This document shows positions 18,704-28,574 of a stretch of 64,000 nt of DNA, piece after piece; position 1 is the first letter of the stretch; every line of letters begins with the position of its first letter. The notes beneath the pieces were generated by a model, which saw only the letters and a list, made by a program, of their open reading frames with translations, was not told where the DNA came from and ran no database searches. The position numbers and the translations under genes were made by a program. Source of the DNA: Tissierellia bacterium (lineage in GTDB: Bacteria; Bacillota_A; Clostridia; Tissierellales; Peptoniphilaceae); the NCBI GenBank assembly GCA_012513395.1, contig JAAZCH010000009.1, forward strand, positions 20,840 to 84,839, written 5' to 3'.

Positions 18704-21700
18704 TTAAAATAATGACAATTGATTACTCTCGCTAAGACCTTCTAATACTCCTATGCCCTTTAAATATTCTATGCAAGTATTAGATAATCTAGTTCTTTTA
18801 ACTAAATCTTCAATAGAAAGAAATTCTTCCTTATCGCTTTCTTCTGAAATAGCTTCGGCAACATTTAAACCCAAATTAGGTACCACCCTGAATGGGGGTA
18901 TTATTTTACCGTCAATAATAGTAAATTTACTTGCTTCAGAAGTGTACAGTCCAATATTTCCCAGCTCGCATCCTCTAGCAAACATCTCCAAAGCTATCTC
19001 GTATATTGGTATATCCTTTTCTTCTTTTGCAGTAAGGTCTACTTCATTTTTAATCTCTTTTAGTTTTCTTATAATAGCATCAGGTCCTTGAGATATAGTT
19101 GCTAAATCAAAGTTTTCTAGTTTTGTACTTAAAAACGTAGCATAAAAAGCGTCTGGATAGTAGACTTTATAATATGCTAGCCTAACTGACATAGTTACAT
19201 ATGCAACTGCATGAGCTTTGGGAAACATGTAGGAAATCTTATTCAAAGAATTGATATACCAATCTGGTAAATCCAGTTCCCCAATAATTTCTTCCTCTTC
19301 AGGTGTCAGCCCTTTTCCTTTTCTAACTTTTTCCATTATTGAAAAGGCAAATTTTTTCTCAGCTCCTACATTTATTAAATCTTGCATAATATCTTCTCGC
19401 GTAGATATAACTTCTTTTAACGTAGCACTTCCACTATTAACTAACTCTTCAGCATTTCCAGTCCATACATTAGTACCATGGGATAGTCCACTAATTTGAA
19501 CTAATTCTGCAAATGTAGATGGAGTAGTTGCCTTTAACATCCTTTGTACAAAGTTTGTACCAAATTCTGGAACACCTAATGTTCCTATTTCAAAATCACA
19601 AATATTAGAGTCCAATTCCAATGCATCAGCAGAACTGAATATACTCAGTACCTTTTTATCGTTTAATGGTGTTTTCATAAAGTCAGTACCGGTCAATTCT
19701 TCAATCATTTTAATCATACTAGGCACATCATGTCCAAGTATATCTAACTTCAGTATATTTTCACTGATGCTATTATAGTCAAAATGCGTTGTGACTATAT
19801 CACTTTCCGCTGAATTTGCTGGTTTTTGTATTGGAGTGAAATCGTGTATTTCTTTGTACTCTGGAACAACCATTATTCCACCTGCATGTTGTCCTGTTGT
19901 CCTTTTTATTCCTACTAAAGATTTGCTTAATCTGTCAATTTCAGATTTTGAATAAAATTTATTCGTTTCTTCAAGGTATTTTTTAACATATCCAAAAGCT
20001 GTTTTTTGCGCAACAGTTCCTATGGTTCCTGCTCTAAATACTTTTCCTTCACCGAATAATTCTTCTGTGTATTTGTGAGCAGTTAATTGATATTCACCAG
20101 CGAAGTTTAGATCTATATCCGGCTCTTTGTCTCCATCAAAACCAAGAAACACTTCAAATGGAATGTCATCCCCATATTTATTTAAAGGTGTTGAACATTT
20201 GGGACAATTTTTATCTACAAGGTCGCTTCCTGAAAACACTTGAAGTTTTTGCATGTCTATGAGTTCTGAATATTTACAATTAGGACAAGAGTAGTGAGGA
20301 GCTAATGGATTTACTTCAGTAATACCTGTTAGTGTAGCAACTATACTTGATCCTACTGAACCTCTAGATCCCACCTGATAGCCATCTTCGTTAGACTTTT
20401 GAACTAACTTTTGAGCAATGATATACATAACTGAATATCCATTTTTTATTATTGCATCTAACTCTCTATAAACTCTTTTCTCAATGTAATCAGGTAAAGG
20501 ATCTCCATAAATTTCATGAGCTTTTTTAAGAGTCATCTCTTTTAACATTTCATCTGAACCATCTATTATAGGCGGATAAGTTCCCTTAGGTATAGGGGTG
20601 ATTTCCTCTATCTGTTCATTAATTTTTTTAGGATTTCGTATGACCACTTCAAACGCTCTGCTGTCTAGATATGAAAATTCTTCTAGCATCTCATCAGTTG
20701 TTAAGAATTGGTAATCATTGTCATATTCGCCTCTATTGTTTTTTACCGAATGCTTTAGCACCTTTCTAGATTCTCGGAGTTCTTCATCCAAATAATGCAC
20801 ATCCCCTGTAGCAACAACTAATTTGCCAAACTCATCTCCCAATTTTAAAATTTGTTTATTAATGTCTTCTAGTTCTTTTACAGTGTTAAAATACTCTGGG
20901 ATTAAATTCATGTTGTTTTTCGTAGGCTGAATCTCTAAATAATCATAATAATTTACGATTTTTTTAATCCTTTCACTTGAGTAGTTTTTAACTATACTTT
21001 GATATAATTCTCCATCTTGACATGCGCTACTTATTAATAATCCATCTCTATGAGCTTCAAAAACCGATTTAGGAACCTTTGGAGTATAGTTAAAGTGGTC
21101 AATATGTGAAAGTGATACTAATTTATATAAATTTTTTAATCCTGTTAGATTTTTAGCTAAAATTACCGCATGATAAGCCTGTCCCATATGCTTTTCTCGC
21201 TTATCTATTAGCGATTCAATATATTTTAAAGTATCACTGAAATCATTATTTTTGTACCCTTCTTCTATTAATTTAACAAATATTTCCCCTGTAGCCTTTG
21301 CATCATCCACAGCCCTATGAGCATTTTCTAAAGAAACTCCCAGTCTTTTAGCTACATTTCCTAGACTATGACTTCTTACATTTGGATAGAAAATCCTCGA
21401 CAACTCTAGTGTGTCAATATAAGGTTTTTTAAATTCTAATCCGTATCTTTCAAAACTGTTTTTTATGAAACTTATATCAAAAGATGCATTATGGGCAACC
21501 AAAATAGAATTAGATATAAATTTATTAAAATCATCTACTACTTCATTAATTTCAGGTTGATTTACTAACATGGAATCAGTAATTCCTGTTAGTGCAATTA
21601 TTTCGTCTTTTAATGGTTCCTTGGGGTTAATTAAAATATTAAAACTATCTATAATCTCTCCGTTTTGTATTTTAATAGCACCTATTTCAATAATTTTATC

Positions 21701-22918
21701 ATTTTTGGCAGAAAATCCTGTAGTTTCCACGTCAAATATGACAAAACTATCCAATGAATTGTCTAAATATTCTCTATCTTTTATTATTCCATCATAGTCG
21801 TCGACTAAATTTATTTCCATGCCATATAAAATCTTGACGCCATATTTAAAACCTGCATACATAGCACTGGGAAATGCCTGTACTACGCTGTGGTCAGTTA
21901 TAGCAATAGCATCATGACCCCAAAATTTTGCACGTTTAATATAGTCTTCTGCTCCATTTATTCCATCTTGTGCACTCATAGAAGTATGAAGATGAAGCTC
22001 AATTCTTTTTTCGTCATTAAGATCCTCGCGGGGATTGACATCGTATATTTCAAAATATGAAGGTTTAATATAATTGGATTTAACAAATGTATCGTAGGTC
22101 ATTTCCCCAATTACTTTTATTCCCATTCCTTCTTTTATTCCATTCTTATATTTATCTACATCTTCCTTATTTAAAAATATTTTGACATATGTGGATTCAG
22201 TGTAATCAGTATAACTAATTGTCAATATTTCCTTTTCACCGTTGAGTATTTCTTTGAATTCAATATTATAAATTATGCCACTAGTAGAGCAATTGCCATA
22301 AACTGTATCTAAATCTTTTATATCTACATCAGGAGGAATATTTTTGGGAAGTTTTTTATATATTAAAGGTCCATCATCTTCTGTTGGTACTAGATTAATT
22401 TTCTTCTTTATTGGTTCTTTGACTGTTTGAATTTTACTTTCAATTTCATTTTCTTCAGTTTCGATTCTATCCAAGAAATCTTCAATGTTTTTATCTTCAA
22501 ACTTCTCCTCAATTATGAGATTGCATTCTAGATTGTTGCATATCATGGATAGTTCTTCTAATTTTTCTTTATCTATTGATTCAAAAAGTTTTAATTTTAC
22601 ATCCATTCCTTCAATATCTAATTTGAATTGGTAATCTTTCATAGAAAATTCTTTAGAAATAAAACTTTTAATTTCTTCTTCTTTACTTTCCAATTCAAAA
22701 TTGAAGAACTCTATCTCTACATCTAGTTCTTCAAGATTTTTAAGAAAGTTTTCTCTGATTTCGAATATTTGATCTTCTTTTATTGAATTTTTTGATGTCA
22801 AACTAATCAAAACTTTTTCCATAGATTTAAATATTTTGACATCGTCGATAAAAATATTAGAAAAATTTCGACTAAGATTTGGAAACACATCGGTGATTAT
22901 TTTGTTTTTTAATTCCAT
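18704..22918 (-). CDS. polC: DNA polymerase III alpha subunit, PolC type
   Basis: PolC is the main replicative polymerase with built-in proofreading in low-GC Gram-positives. The 1404-residue protein has an N-terminal domain, an OB fold, a PHP domain (ELHLHTSMSAQDG, ITDHS) split by an inserted DEDDh exonuclease (FVIFDVETTGFSAKNDKIIE, VAHNASFDISF), a Cys4 zinc motif (CPNC and CPKC) and the palm with catalytic EPDIDLNF. The end carries a duplex-binding part. Length is normal for PolC. It closes the uppS-cdsA-rseP-ispG-polC run. Its Shine-Dalgarno (AGG in the ispG 3' end) is weak and distant. Confidence 0.99.
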   Translation of the reverse strand: MELKNKIITDVFPNLSRNFSNIFIDDVKIFKSMEKVLISLTSKNSIKEDQIFEIRENFLKNLEELDVEIEFFNFELESKEEEIKSFISKEFSMKDYQFKLDIEGMDVKLKLFESIDKEKLEELSMICNNLECNLIIEEKFEDKNIEDFLDRIETEENEIESKIQTVKEPIKKKINLVPTEDDGPLIYKKLPKNIPPDVDIKDLDTVYGNCSTSGIIYNIEFKEILNGEKEILTISYTDYTESTYVKIFLNKEDVDKYKNGIKEGMGIKVIGEMTYDTFVKSNYIKPSYFEIYDVNPREDLNDEKRIELHLHTSMSAQDGINGAEDYIKRAKFWGHDAIAITDHSVVQAFPSAMYAGFKYGVKILYGMEINLVDDYDGIIKDREYLDNSLDSFVIFDVETTGFSAKNDKIIEIGAIKIQNGEIIDSFNILINPKEPLKDEIIALTGITDSMLVNQPEINEVVDDFNKFISNSILVAHNASFDISFIKNSFERYGLEFKKPYIDTLELSRIFYPNVRSHSLGNVAKRLGVSLENAHRAVDDAKATGEIFVKLIEEGYKNNDFSDTLKYIESLIDKREKHMGQAYHAVILAKNLTGLKNLYKLVSLSHIDHFNYTPKVPKSVFEAHRDGLLISSACQDGELYQSIVKNYSSERIKKIVNYYDYLEIQPTKNNMNLIPEYFNTVKELEDINKQILKLGDEFGKLVVATGDVHYLDEELRESRKVLKHSVKNNRGEYDNDYQFLTTDEMLEEFSYLDSRAFEVVIRNPKKINEQIEEITPIPKGTYPPIIDGSDEMLKEMTLKKAHEIYGDPLPDYIEKRVYRELDAIIKNGYSVMYIIAQKLVQKSNEDGYQVGSRGSVGSSIVATLTGITEVNPLAPHYSCPNCKYSELIDMQKLQVFSGSDLVDKNCPKCSTPLNKYGDDIPFEVFLGFDGDKEPDIDLNFAGEYQLTAHKYTEELFGEGKVFRAGTIGTVAQKTAFGYVKKYLEETNKFYSKSEIDRLSKSLVGIKRTTGQHAGGIMVVPEYKEIHDFTPIQKPANSAESDIVTTHFDYNSISENILKLDILGHDVPSMIKMIEELTGTDFMKTPLNDKKVLSIFSSADALELDSNICDFEIGTLGVPEFGTNFVQRMLKATTPSTFAELVQISGLSHGTNVWTGNAEELVNSGSATLKEVISTREDIMQDLINVGAEKKFAFSIMEKVRKGKGLTPEEEEIIGELDLPDWYINSLNKISYMFPKAHAVAYVTMSVRLAYYKVYYPDAFYATFLSTKLENFDLATISQGPDAIIRKLKEIKNEVDLTAKEEKDIPIYEIALEMFARGCELGNIGLYTSEASKFTIIDGKIIPPFRVVPNLGLNVAEAISEESDKEEFLSIEDLVKRTRLSNTCIEYLKGIGVLEGLSESNQLSLF

Positions 22919-22926
22919 TTAGATTT

Positions 22927-23982
22927 TTAAGCACCTTCCTCTTCTTCATTTATTAGCTCAATTAGCCTATCTATCAACTTATCTTCAATAACTCTGTCTA
23001 TAACTTTCCCATTTTTAAATATGATGCCTTCGCCATTCATACCAGTTATTCCAAAATCTGCTTCTTTGGCTTCACCAGGTCCATTAACAACACAACCCAT
23101 AACTGCAATTTTTTTATTGCCTTTAATTTCATTAGTTCTAGATTCTAATTTTTTAACCATTTCAATCAATTGAATATCAGTTCTAGAACAAGTCGGACAT
23201 GAAACAATTTCCACCCCAAACTTTCTAAGTCCAAGGGATTGCAAAATATATTTAGCAACTTTAATTTCTTCTAAGGGATTTTCGCTTAGGGAAACTCTTA
23301 TAGTATCACCAATACCCATATATAAAAGAGTTCCAATACCTATGGAAGACTTGACTGAACCTCTTAATAATCCACCTGCCTCGGTTACGCCTAAGTGTAT
23401 GGGGTAAGAGCATTTTTCCCTCAATTGAATATTGCTATTGATATTCATTTTTACATCACTAGCTTTAATTGAAACTTTTATATTAGAAAAGTTAAATTTT
23501 TCAAGGAGTTGTATTTCATTTAAAGCACTTTCCACTAAAGATTGTTCATTGACTCCATTATATTTATCCAAAAGTTCATGGGAAATAGAACCTGAGTTTA
23601 CTCCTATACGAATAGGTATATCAAAGTGCTTACAAGAATTTACAACTTCTTTTACTTTTAATTCTGATCCAATATTACCAGGATTAATCCTAATGCAATC
23701 AGCTCCATTTTCAGCAGCTAATAATGCCAATTTATGATCAAATTGAATATCAGCAATTAAAGGAATATTTATTTGTTCTTTAATTGATTTAAGTGCCTCT
23801 CCGTCTTCTTTACTTGATACCGCTACGCGTATGAGTTCACATCCTAGTTCTTCCAAACTTTGTATTTGTTTTACTGTGCTAATTGCATCCATGGTCTTTG
23901 TATTAGTCATGGACTGTATGGTTATTGGATTATCTCCTCCAACCTTAACATTACCTACTTCTATAGTTTTAGATAAGCTCAT
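22927..23982 (-). CDS. ispG: 4-hydroxy-3-methylbut-2-enyl-diphosphate synthase
   Basis: IspG (GcpE) is the [4Fe-4S] enzyme of the methylerythritol phosphate route, converting MEcPP to HMBPP. The 351-residue protein has the TIM-barrel start (VGNVKVGGDNPITIQSMTNT) and the cluster ligands Cys262, Cys265 and Cys297 with Glu304 (SCPTCSRTD, MGCVVNGPGEAKEAD). It lies between rseP and polC, as in many Clostridia. Its presence implies a full MEP pathway, yet dxr, usually between cdsA and rseP, is not here. Confidence 0.98.
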   Translation of the reverse strand: MSLSKTIEVGNVKVGGDNPITIQSMTNTKTMDAISTVKQIQSLEELGCELIRVAVSSKEDGEALKSIKEQINIPLIADIQFDHKLALLAAENGADCIRINPGNIGSELKVKEVVNSCKHFDIPIRIGVNSGSISHELLDKYNGVNEQSLVESALNEIQLLEKFNFSNIKVSIKASDVKMNINSNIQLREKCSYPIHLGVTEAGGLLRGSVKSSIGIGTLLYMGIGDTIRVSLSENPLEEIKVAKYILQSLGLRKFGVEIVSCPTCSRTDIQLIEMVKKLESRTNEIKGNKKIAVMGCVVNGPGEAKEADFGITGMNGEGIIFKNGKVIDRVIEDKLIDRLIELINEEEEGA

Positions 23983-23996
23983 TTTTTCTCCTATTT

Positions 23997-24992
23997 CTAT
24001 AATCTAGGGTTTAATATATCATTAAAAATTGTAACGTATAAAATTAACCCAAATAACAATGTCAAACCTACAATATTTAAACCCATCTTCACTTTATCTG
24101 GAACTTCCCTTTTGGTTATCATTTCAATTAAATTAATTATTATTGTGCCCCCATCTAGTGCAGGAAACGGAAGTAAATTAAATGCTCCTAGATTTGCACT
24201 TATTACGCCAGCAATAAATAACATTGACATTACTCCACCATTAGCTTGGCTTCCTATAACCCTTACAATACCGATCGGGCCACTCAGTTCTGATACACTT
24301 GCTGTTCCAGAAATGAGATCTCCAATAAATGAATATACATTTTTTACTACGTCTATTGTCTGTTTAACAGATGCTCCGAAGACTCCACTCATCGGCTTTC
24401 TTTTGGGAGAGATTCCAATCACTGTGCTATTGCCTTCTTTGATAGGTTGCACTTCAATGTCCAAAGGAGCTCCACCTCTATCTATATTCACAATGACTGA
24501 ATCCTTATTAGTTGCGTTTAATGTTTTTGAAATATCTCCCCATTCTAAAATAGGAACATCATCTATAGAGATAATAATATCGCCTGGTAAAATTCCAGCA
24601 GATTCTGCAGGGGAATTGGATATTGTGTTTTCAACCTCCGTACTTGGTATTCCTAAGTTTGAATAAACTATAAAAAATAAGATTATAGCCAAAAAAAAGT
24701 TCATAGCAGCTCCTGCTATAATAACAGCTATTCTCCTTAGAGGAGAAGCATTATTAAAGCTTCTAGGATTATCTGAGTCTTCTTCCTCTCCTTCCATGGC
24801 GACGTAACCACCAATTGGAAGTGCCCTGAAAGAATACTGAGTTTCTTCGCCTTTTTTTGAAAAAATCTCTGGTCCCATACCTATTGAAAATTCATTTACC
24901 TGAATATTATTAATTTTAGCTATAATAAAATGTCCAAATTCATGGACAAGAATTACTGATAAGAATATTAATATTGAATATATAATTGACAT
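23997..24992 (-). CDS. rseP: site-2 membrane metalloprotease RseP (RasP)
   Basis: RseP/RasP is an intramembrane zinc protease that cleaves anti-sigma factors, signal-peptide remnants and FtsL-like substrates. The 331-residue protein has HEFGH in the first membrane helix (His17, Glu18, His21), the GGYVAMEGEE loop, a PDZ domain (SPAESAGILPGDIIISIDD) and the second metal-site motif NLLPFPALDGG near residue 275. Four membrane segments are apparent. It lies 11 bases after cdsA and 14 before ispG. Confidence 0.96.
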   Translation of the reverse strand: MSIIYSILIFLSVILVHEFGHFIIAKINNIQVNEFSIGMGPEIFSKKGEETQYSFRALPIGGYVAMEGEEEDSDNPRSFNNASPLRRIAVIIAGAAMNFFLAIILFFIVYSNLGIPSTEVENTISNSPAESAGILPGDIIISIDDVPILEWGDISKTLNATNKDSVIVNIDRGGAPLDIEVQPIKEGNSTVIGISPKRKPMSGVFGASVKQTIDVVKNVYSFIGDLISGTASVSELSGPIGIVRVIGSQANGGVMSMLFIAGVISANLGAFNLLPFPALDGGTIIINLIEMITKREVPDKVKMGLNIVGLTLLFGLILYVTIFNDILNPRL

Positions 24993-25003
24993 TAATTCAC
25001 TCC

Positions 25004-25774
25004 TTAAAAATAGAAATAAAAGTATAAATTCAGTACCACAGGTGCAACTAATATCACAGAATCGAATCTATCTATTATTCCTCCATGGCCTGGGATCAGA
25101 TGCCCAAAATCTTTTATTCCTGTATCTCTTTTGATTCTAGATGCTACTAAATCTCCACATTGTGCTATGATCGATCCTGTAAAGCCCAATATCAAGTCAA
25201 TTGGAAGTATTCCAATACCAAAGTACGATAAGTAGAGAGTTGTTATGATAACTGTTGCGACAATTCCTCCAATTGCTCCTTCAATAGATTTTTTTGGACT
25301 TACATCAGGAATCAGTTTATGTTTACCCAATGATATTCCAACTAAATAGGCAAAACTATCTGTAGAAAATGCAATTATAAAAATCAATCCTATAAATGCT
25401 GAATTTTGAATCAATGCAATGGACGAAAATCCTAGTATAACGTAAAATAATGAAAAAGTAAGAATTGATACATTCATTATGTTATTTCTCAAAAATAATA
25501 AGTCAAATAAACTTAAAACCATAATAAAATAAACTGTAAAAATTATAGAATTAAAAAAATACACCTCTAAAAAATTAAATATAGAAATTAAAAATAAATA
25601 TTCAGATTTTAGCTTTATGTCTAATTTCAAGAAAGCTTTTCTTAATTCAAAAAGTCCTATTAGTATTAAAAAAAAGACTGCAATATTAATTATAATGCCA
25701 CCAATATACAAAACAGCACTTAAAATAATTATTCCAAATATTGCAACTATAACTCTTATCCAAAATTCTGACAA
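25004..25774 (-). CDS. cdsA: phosphatidate cytidylyltransferase
   Basis: CdsA makes CDP-diacylglycerol from phosphatidic acid and CTP, the branch point of phospholipid synthesis. The 256-residue protein has about seven to eight hydrophobic segments and the C-terminal family signature (KDFGHLIPGHGGIIDRFDS). The start is a TTG immediately after the uppS stop, with a GGGGG site seven bases upstream in the uppS 3' end, which suggests translational coupling. Confidence 0.96.
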   Translation of the reverse strand: MSEFWIRVIVAIFGIIILSAVLYIGGIIINIAVFFLILIGLFELRKAFLKLDIKLKSEYLFLISIFNFLEVYFFNSIIFTVYFIMVLSLFDLLFLRNNIMNVSILTFSLFYVILGFSSIALIQNSAFIGLIFIIAFSTDSFAYLVGISLGKHKLIPDVSPKKSIEGAIGGIVATVIITTLYLSYFGIGILPIDLILGFTGSIIAQCGDLVASRIKRDTGIKDFGHLIPGHGGIIDRFDSVILVAPVVLNLYFYFYF

Positions 25775-26515
25775 TTAAATTCCCCCAAATCTTCTATTTC
25801 TCTTCTGATATTCTATAATTGAAATATAAAACTCATAAGAGTCGAAATCCGGCCATAGTACATCACTAAAATATAATTCTGCATATGCTATTTGATATAA
25901 TAAAAAATTGCTAATTCTTAATTCACCACTGGGTCTGATTAGCAAATCTACATTTGAATTTCCTCTTGTAAATAGTTTTTCTTCGAATTCTATCTCTGTG
26001 ATGCTATTAATTTCTTCTTCAGATTTATTTTGATATTCTCTAACTAAATTTTTACAAGCAGATAAAATTTCTTGTCTGCTACCATAGTTTAAACAAATAT
26101 TTAAAGTCATGCCTGTATTGTCTTTTGTTTTATCGATGGCGTATTGAACCTTTGATAATGTATTTTTTGGCAACTCTGAAAGTTCTCCCAAAACTTGTAA
26201 TTTTACATTGTTACTATTCAGTTCATCTATATATTTTTCGATAAATTTGACCACTAAGAACATAATTTTTTCAACTTCATCAACTGGTCTTTTCCAATTT
26301 TCTGTTGAAAATGCAAATAATGATAGAACTTCTATCCCCAAATTTGAAGCAGTTCTAACTATCTCCACAACCCTATTTGCACCTTCTAGATGTCCATATG
26401 ATCTTATTTTATTTTTTTTCTTGGCCCATCTACCATTGCCGTCCATAATTATTGCTATATGTTTAGGTAAATTTTGTATATCAATTTCTTTTAAAATTTT
26501 TTCATTTTTGTTCAT
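25775..26515 (-). CDS. uppS: undecaprenyl diphosphate synthase
   Basis: UppS is the cis-prenyltransferase making the C55 lipid carrier for peptidoglycan. The 246-residue protein has IAIIMDGNGRWAKKK (catalytic Asp25), SLFAFSTENWKRP, and the C-terminal RPSGELRISNFLLYQIAYAE with the WPDF segment. It heads the uppS-cdsA-rseP-ispG-polC group. No Shine-Dalgarno is seen before the ATG; instead a TATAAT lies six bases upstream, raising the possibility of a leaderless mRNA. Confidence 0.97.
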   Translation of the reverse strand: MNKNEKILKEIDIQNLPKHIAIIMDGNGRWAKKKNKIRSYGHLEGANRVVEIVRTASNLGIEVLSLFAFSTENWKRPVDEVEKIMFLVVKFIEKYIDELNSNNVKLQVLGELSELPKNTLSKVQYAIDKTKDNTGMTLNICLNYGSRQEILSACKNLVREYQNKSEEEINSITEIEFEEKLFTRGNSNVDLLIRPSGELRISNFLLYQIAYAELYFSDVLWPDFDSYEFYISIIEYQKRNRRFGGI

Positions 26516-26521
26516 ATTCTA

Positions 26522-26527
26522 ATTATA
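26522..26527 (-). promoter_or_regulatory. uppS -10 element (possible leaderless start)
   Basis: A perfect TATAAT on the minus strand is followed by only six bases before the uppS ATG, so transcription would begin at or next to the start codon. The -35 region at 17-base spacing (TGGAAT) is poor. Confidence 0.4.
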
Positions 26528-26550
26528 ATACATTCATTTGATTTATTCCA

Positions 26551-26582
26551 TAAAAAATAGCCAAGTTCATCTTGGCTATTCT
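26551..26582 (-). terminator. rho-independent terminator after frr
   Basis: A perfect 10-bp stem (26557-26566 with 26571-26580, 4-base loop) is followed by a T tract on the minus strand. It ends the rpsB-tsf-pyrH-frr transcript. Confidence 0.9.
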
Positions 26583-27137
26583 TTAAATTTCCATTATTTC
26601 TTCTTGTTTTTTGGAAGTTATCTCATCAATCTCTTTTATAGTTTTATCTGTTAGATCTTGGATATCTCCTTCGATGTTTCTTCGTTCATCTTCAGAAACT
26701 TCACTGGATTTTTCCATTTTTTTAATTTGATCCATAGCATCTCTTCTGATGTTTCTAATGGATACTTTTGCATTCTCGCCATAACCACTTACTTGTTTAG
26801 TAAGATCTTCTCTTCTTTCAGTTGTTAGAGGAGGAATTGCTAAACGTATAATTTTCCCGTCATTAGATGGATTAATACCAATATCAGATCTTTGGATAGC
26901 TTTTTCTATCTCGCCAATCAAGCTTGCATCCCAAGGCTGAATAGTCATCAATCTAGCTTCTGGAACGGAAATTCCAGCAACTTGATTTAATGGTGTATCA
27001 ACGCCATAATAAGGAACTGTAATTTTATCTAAAATAGCAGGATTTGCTCTTCCAGCTCTTACGGATTTCAACTCTTCAGTATAAACTGAAACACTTCTTT
27101 TCATTTTTTCTTCAAATGGTTTCAAAAAGGTATTCAT
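26583..27137 (-). CDS. frr: ribosome-recycling factor
   Basis: RRF splits post-termination ribosomes together with EF-G. The 184-residue protein has the full family sequence pattern: KMKRSVSVYTEELKSVRAGR, VPYYGVDTPLNQVAGISVPE, IQPWDASLIGEIEKAI, and the helical second half with EERRNIEGDIQDLTDK. Normal length is about 185. It begins two bases after pyrH and is followed by the operon terminator. Confidence 0.98.
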   Translation of the reverse strand: MNTFLKPFEEKMKRSVSVYTEELKSVRAGRANPAILDKITVPYYGVDTPLNQVAGISVPEARLMTIQPWDASLIGEIEKAIQRSDIGINPSNDGKIIRLAIPPLTTERREDLTKQVSGYGENAKVSIRNIRRDAMDQIKKMEKSSEVSEDERRNIEGDIQDLTDKTIKEIDEITSKKQEEIMEI

Positions 27138-27139
27138 TT

Positions 27140-27856
27140 TTAAACTCCTTCTTTTACAATGGTTCCAATATTTTTTCCAATTATTACGTCTACAATATTG
27201 CTAGGGTTATCAATTCCAAAGACTATCAGTGGAATATTATTATCCATGCACAAGGATGTTGCTGTTGCATCCATTATTTTTAAATCTAAGGTTAGTATTT
27301 CTTTGTAAGTTAATTTATCAAATTTTTTAGAATCAGGATCAACATTAGGATCAGAGCTATAAATACCATCTGTTCCTTTTTTAGCTAAAAGAATTACATC
27401 AGCATCAATTTCTGCCGCTCTTAGTGCCGCAGTAGTATCTGTTGAAAAAAATGGATTTCCAGAACCAGCAGCAAATATTACTACTCGCTTTTTTTCCAGA
27501 TGACGTATAGCACGTCTTCTAATGTATGGTTCTGCGACAGCTCGCATTTCAATTGCTGATTGAACTCTTGTAACTACGCCGATTTTTTCCAAAGAGTCTT
27601 GTAGAGCGATAGCATTCATAACAGTTCCTAGCATCCCTACATAATCTGATGCAGCCCTGTCATCTAACTTAGCATCTCTGCCTCTCCAGAAATTTCCACC
27701 GCCAACTACTATACTTACTTCTACTCCTAAATCTACCACTTTTTTTATTTCATTTGCTATGGTAGTCATAGTGTCGATATCAACGCCCATTTGCTTATCG
27801 CCAGCTAGGGCTTCACCGCTCAGTTTTAGTACAATTCGTTTAAATATTGGCTGCAT
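27140..27856 (-). CDS. pyrH: uridylate kinase
   Basis: PyrH phosphorylates UMP to UDP and is a hexameric amino-acid-kinase-fold enzyme. The 238-residue product has [70 protein letters not shown] and the C-terminal NPSNIVDVI. An ORF extension to 27880 exists, but the GAGGTG site lies inside it five bases before the ATG at 27856, so the shorter form is chosen. It lies between tsf and frr in the classical rpsB-tsf-pyrH-frr operon. Confidence 0.97.
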   Translation of the reverse strand: MQPIFKRIVLKLSGEALAGDKQMGVDIDTMTTIANEIKKVVDLGVEVSIVVGGGNFWRGRDAKLDDRAASDYVGMLGTVMNAIALQDSLEKIGVVTRVQSAIEMRAVAEPYIRRRAIRHLEKKRVVIFAAGSGNPFFSTDTTAALRAAEIDADVILLAKKGTDGIYSSDPNVDPDSKKFDKLTYKEILTLDLKIMDATATSLCMDNNIPLIVFGIDNPSNIVDVIIGKNIGTIVKEGV

Positions 27857-27869
27857 TGGAACACCTCGA

Positions 27870-28517
27870 TTATTTGCCAATTTGTTTAGCTACTTCTGCT
27901 GCAAAGTCTTCTTCTCTTTTTTGTAGACCTTCTCCTAATTCATATCTAACAAATCTTCTGATTTTAATATTTTCGCCAATTTTTGCAGCTAAATCGGTTA
28001 AAAGTTCTCCTACAGTAATGTCAGAATCTTTAATAAACTTTTGGTCTAATAATACGATTTCTTCATAAAACTTATCTAGTCTACCTTCAACCATTTTTTC
28101 TACAATGTGTTCTGGTTTTCCTTCGTTTAATGCTTGTTGTTTTAAAATTTCTTTTTCGTGCTCTAATTCTTCAGCTTGTATTTCTTCTCTTGTAAGATAT
28201 TTAGGGTTTGCTGCAGCAATTTGCATAGCTATATCCTTGCAAAATTGTTTGAACTCATCATTTTTAGCAACGAAGTCAGTTTCAGAGTTTACCTCAACGA
28301 TTACCCCAATTCTTCCACCATGAATATAAGATTCAACTAAACCTTCTGAAGCAATTCTGTCAGATTTTTTTTGAACACTGGATATTCCTTTTTCTCTAAG
28401 CCAATCAATTGCTTTTTCTAGATTACCATCATTTTCTACAAGAGCTTTTTTACAATCCATCATTCCAGCTCCTGTTATATCCCTCAATTCTTTTACTAAT
28501 GCAGCAGTTATTTCCAT
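27870..28517 (-). CDS. tsf: elongation factor Ts
   Basis: EF-Ts recycles EF-Tu by releasing GDP. The 215-residue protein has the N-terminal UBA-like domain ([20 protein letters not shown]), the core with [21 protein letters not shown] and [11 protein letters not shown], and a C-terminal tail. It is shorter than the roughly 283-residue E. coli protein and belongs to the compact single-core-module type known from several phyla. The ATG has an AGGAGG site. It follows rpsB across a 57-base gap containing a hairpin. Confidence 0.97.
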   Translation of the reverse strand: MEITAALVKELRDITGAGMMDCKKALVENDGNLEKAIDWLREKGISSVQKKSDRIASEGLVESYIHGGRIGVIVEVNSETDFVAKNDEFKQFCKDIAMQIAAANPKYLTREEIQAEELEHEKEILKQQALNEGKPEHIVEKMVEGRLDKFYEEIVLLDQKFIKDSDITVGELLTDLAAKIGENIKIRRFVRYELGEGLQKREEDFAAEVAKQIGK

Positions 28518-28534
28518 TTTATCCTCCTTATTTA

Positions 28535-28569
28535 CTATAAAATAAGAGTTCTTAATAAAAGAACTCTTA
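28535..28569 (-). terminator. rpsB-tsf intercistronic hairpin, weak attenuator
   Basis: A perfect 11-bp stem (28543-28553 with 28559-28569, 5-base loop) is followed on the minus strand by ATTTTATAG. The short T tract suggests partial termination, which would let rpsB be made in excess of tsf. Confidence 0.55.
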
Positions 28570-28574
28570 ATTAA

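Noticed and set aside
24112..24666. 184-codon open frame on the plus strand inside rseP
   Set aside because: It is antisense to a clearly conserved gene, has no ribosome site and shows no recognisable domain.
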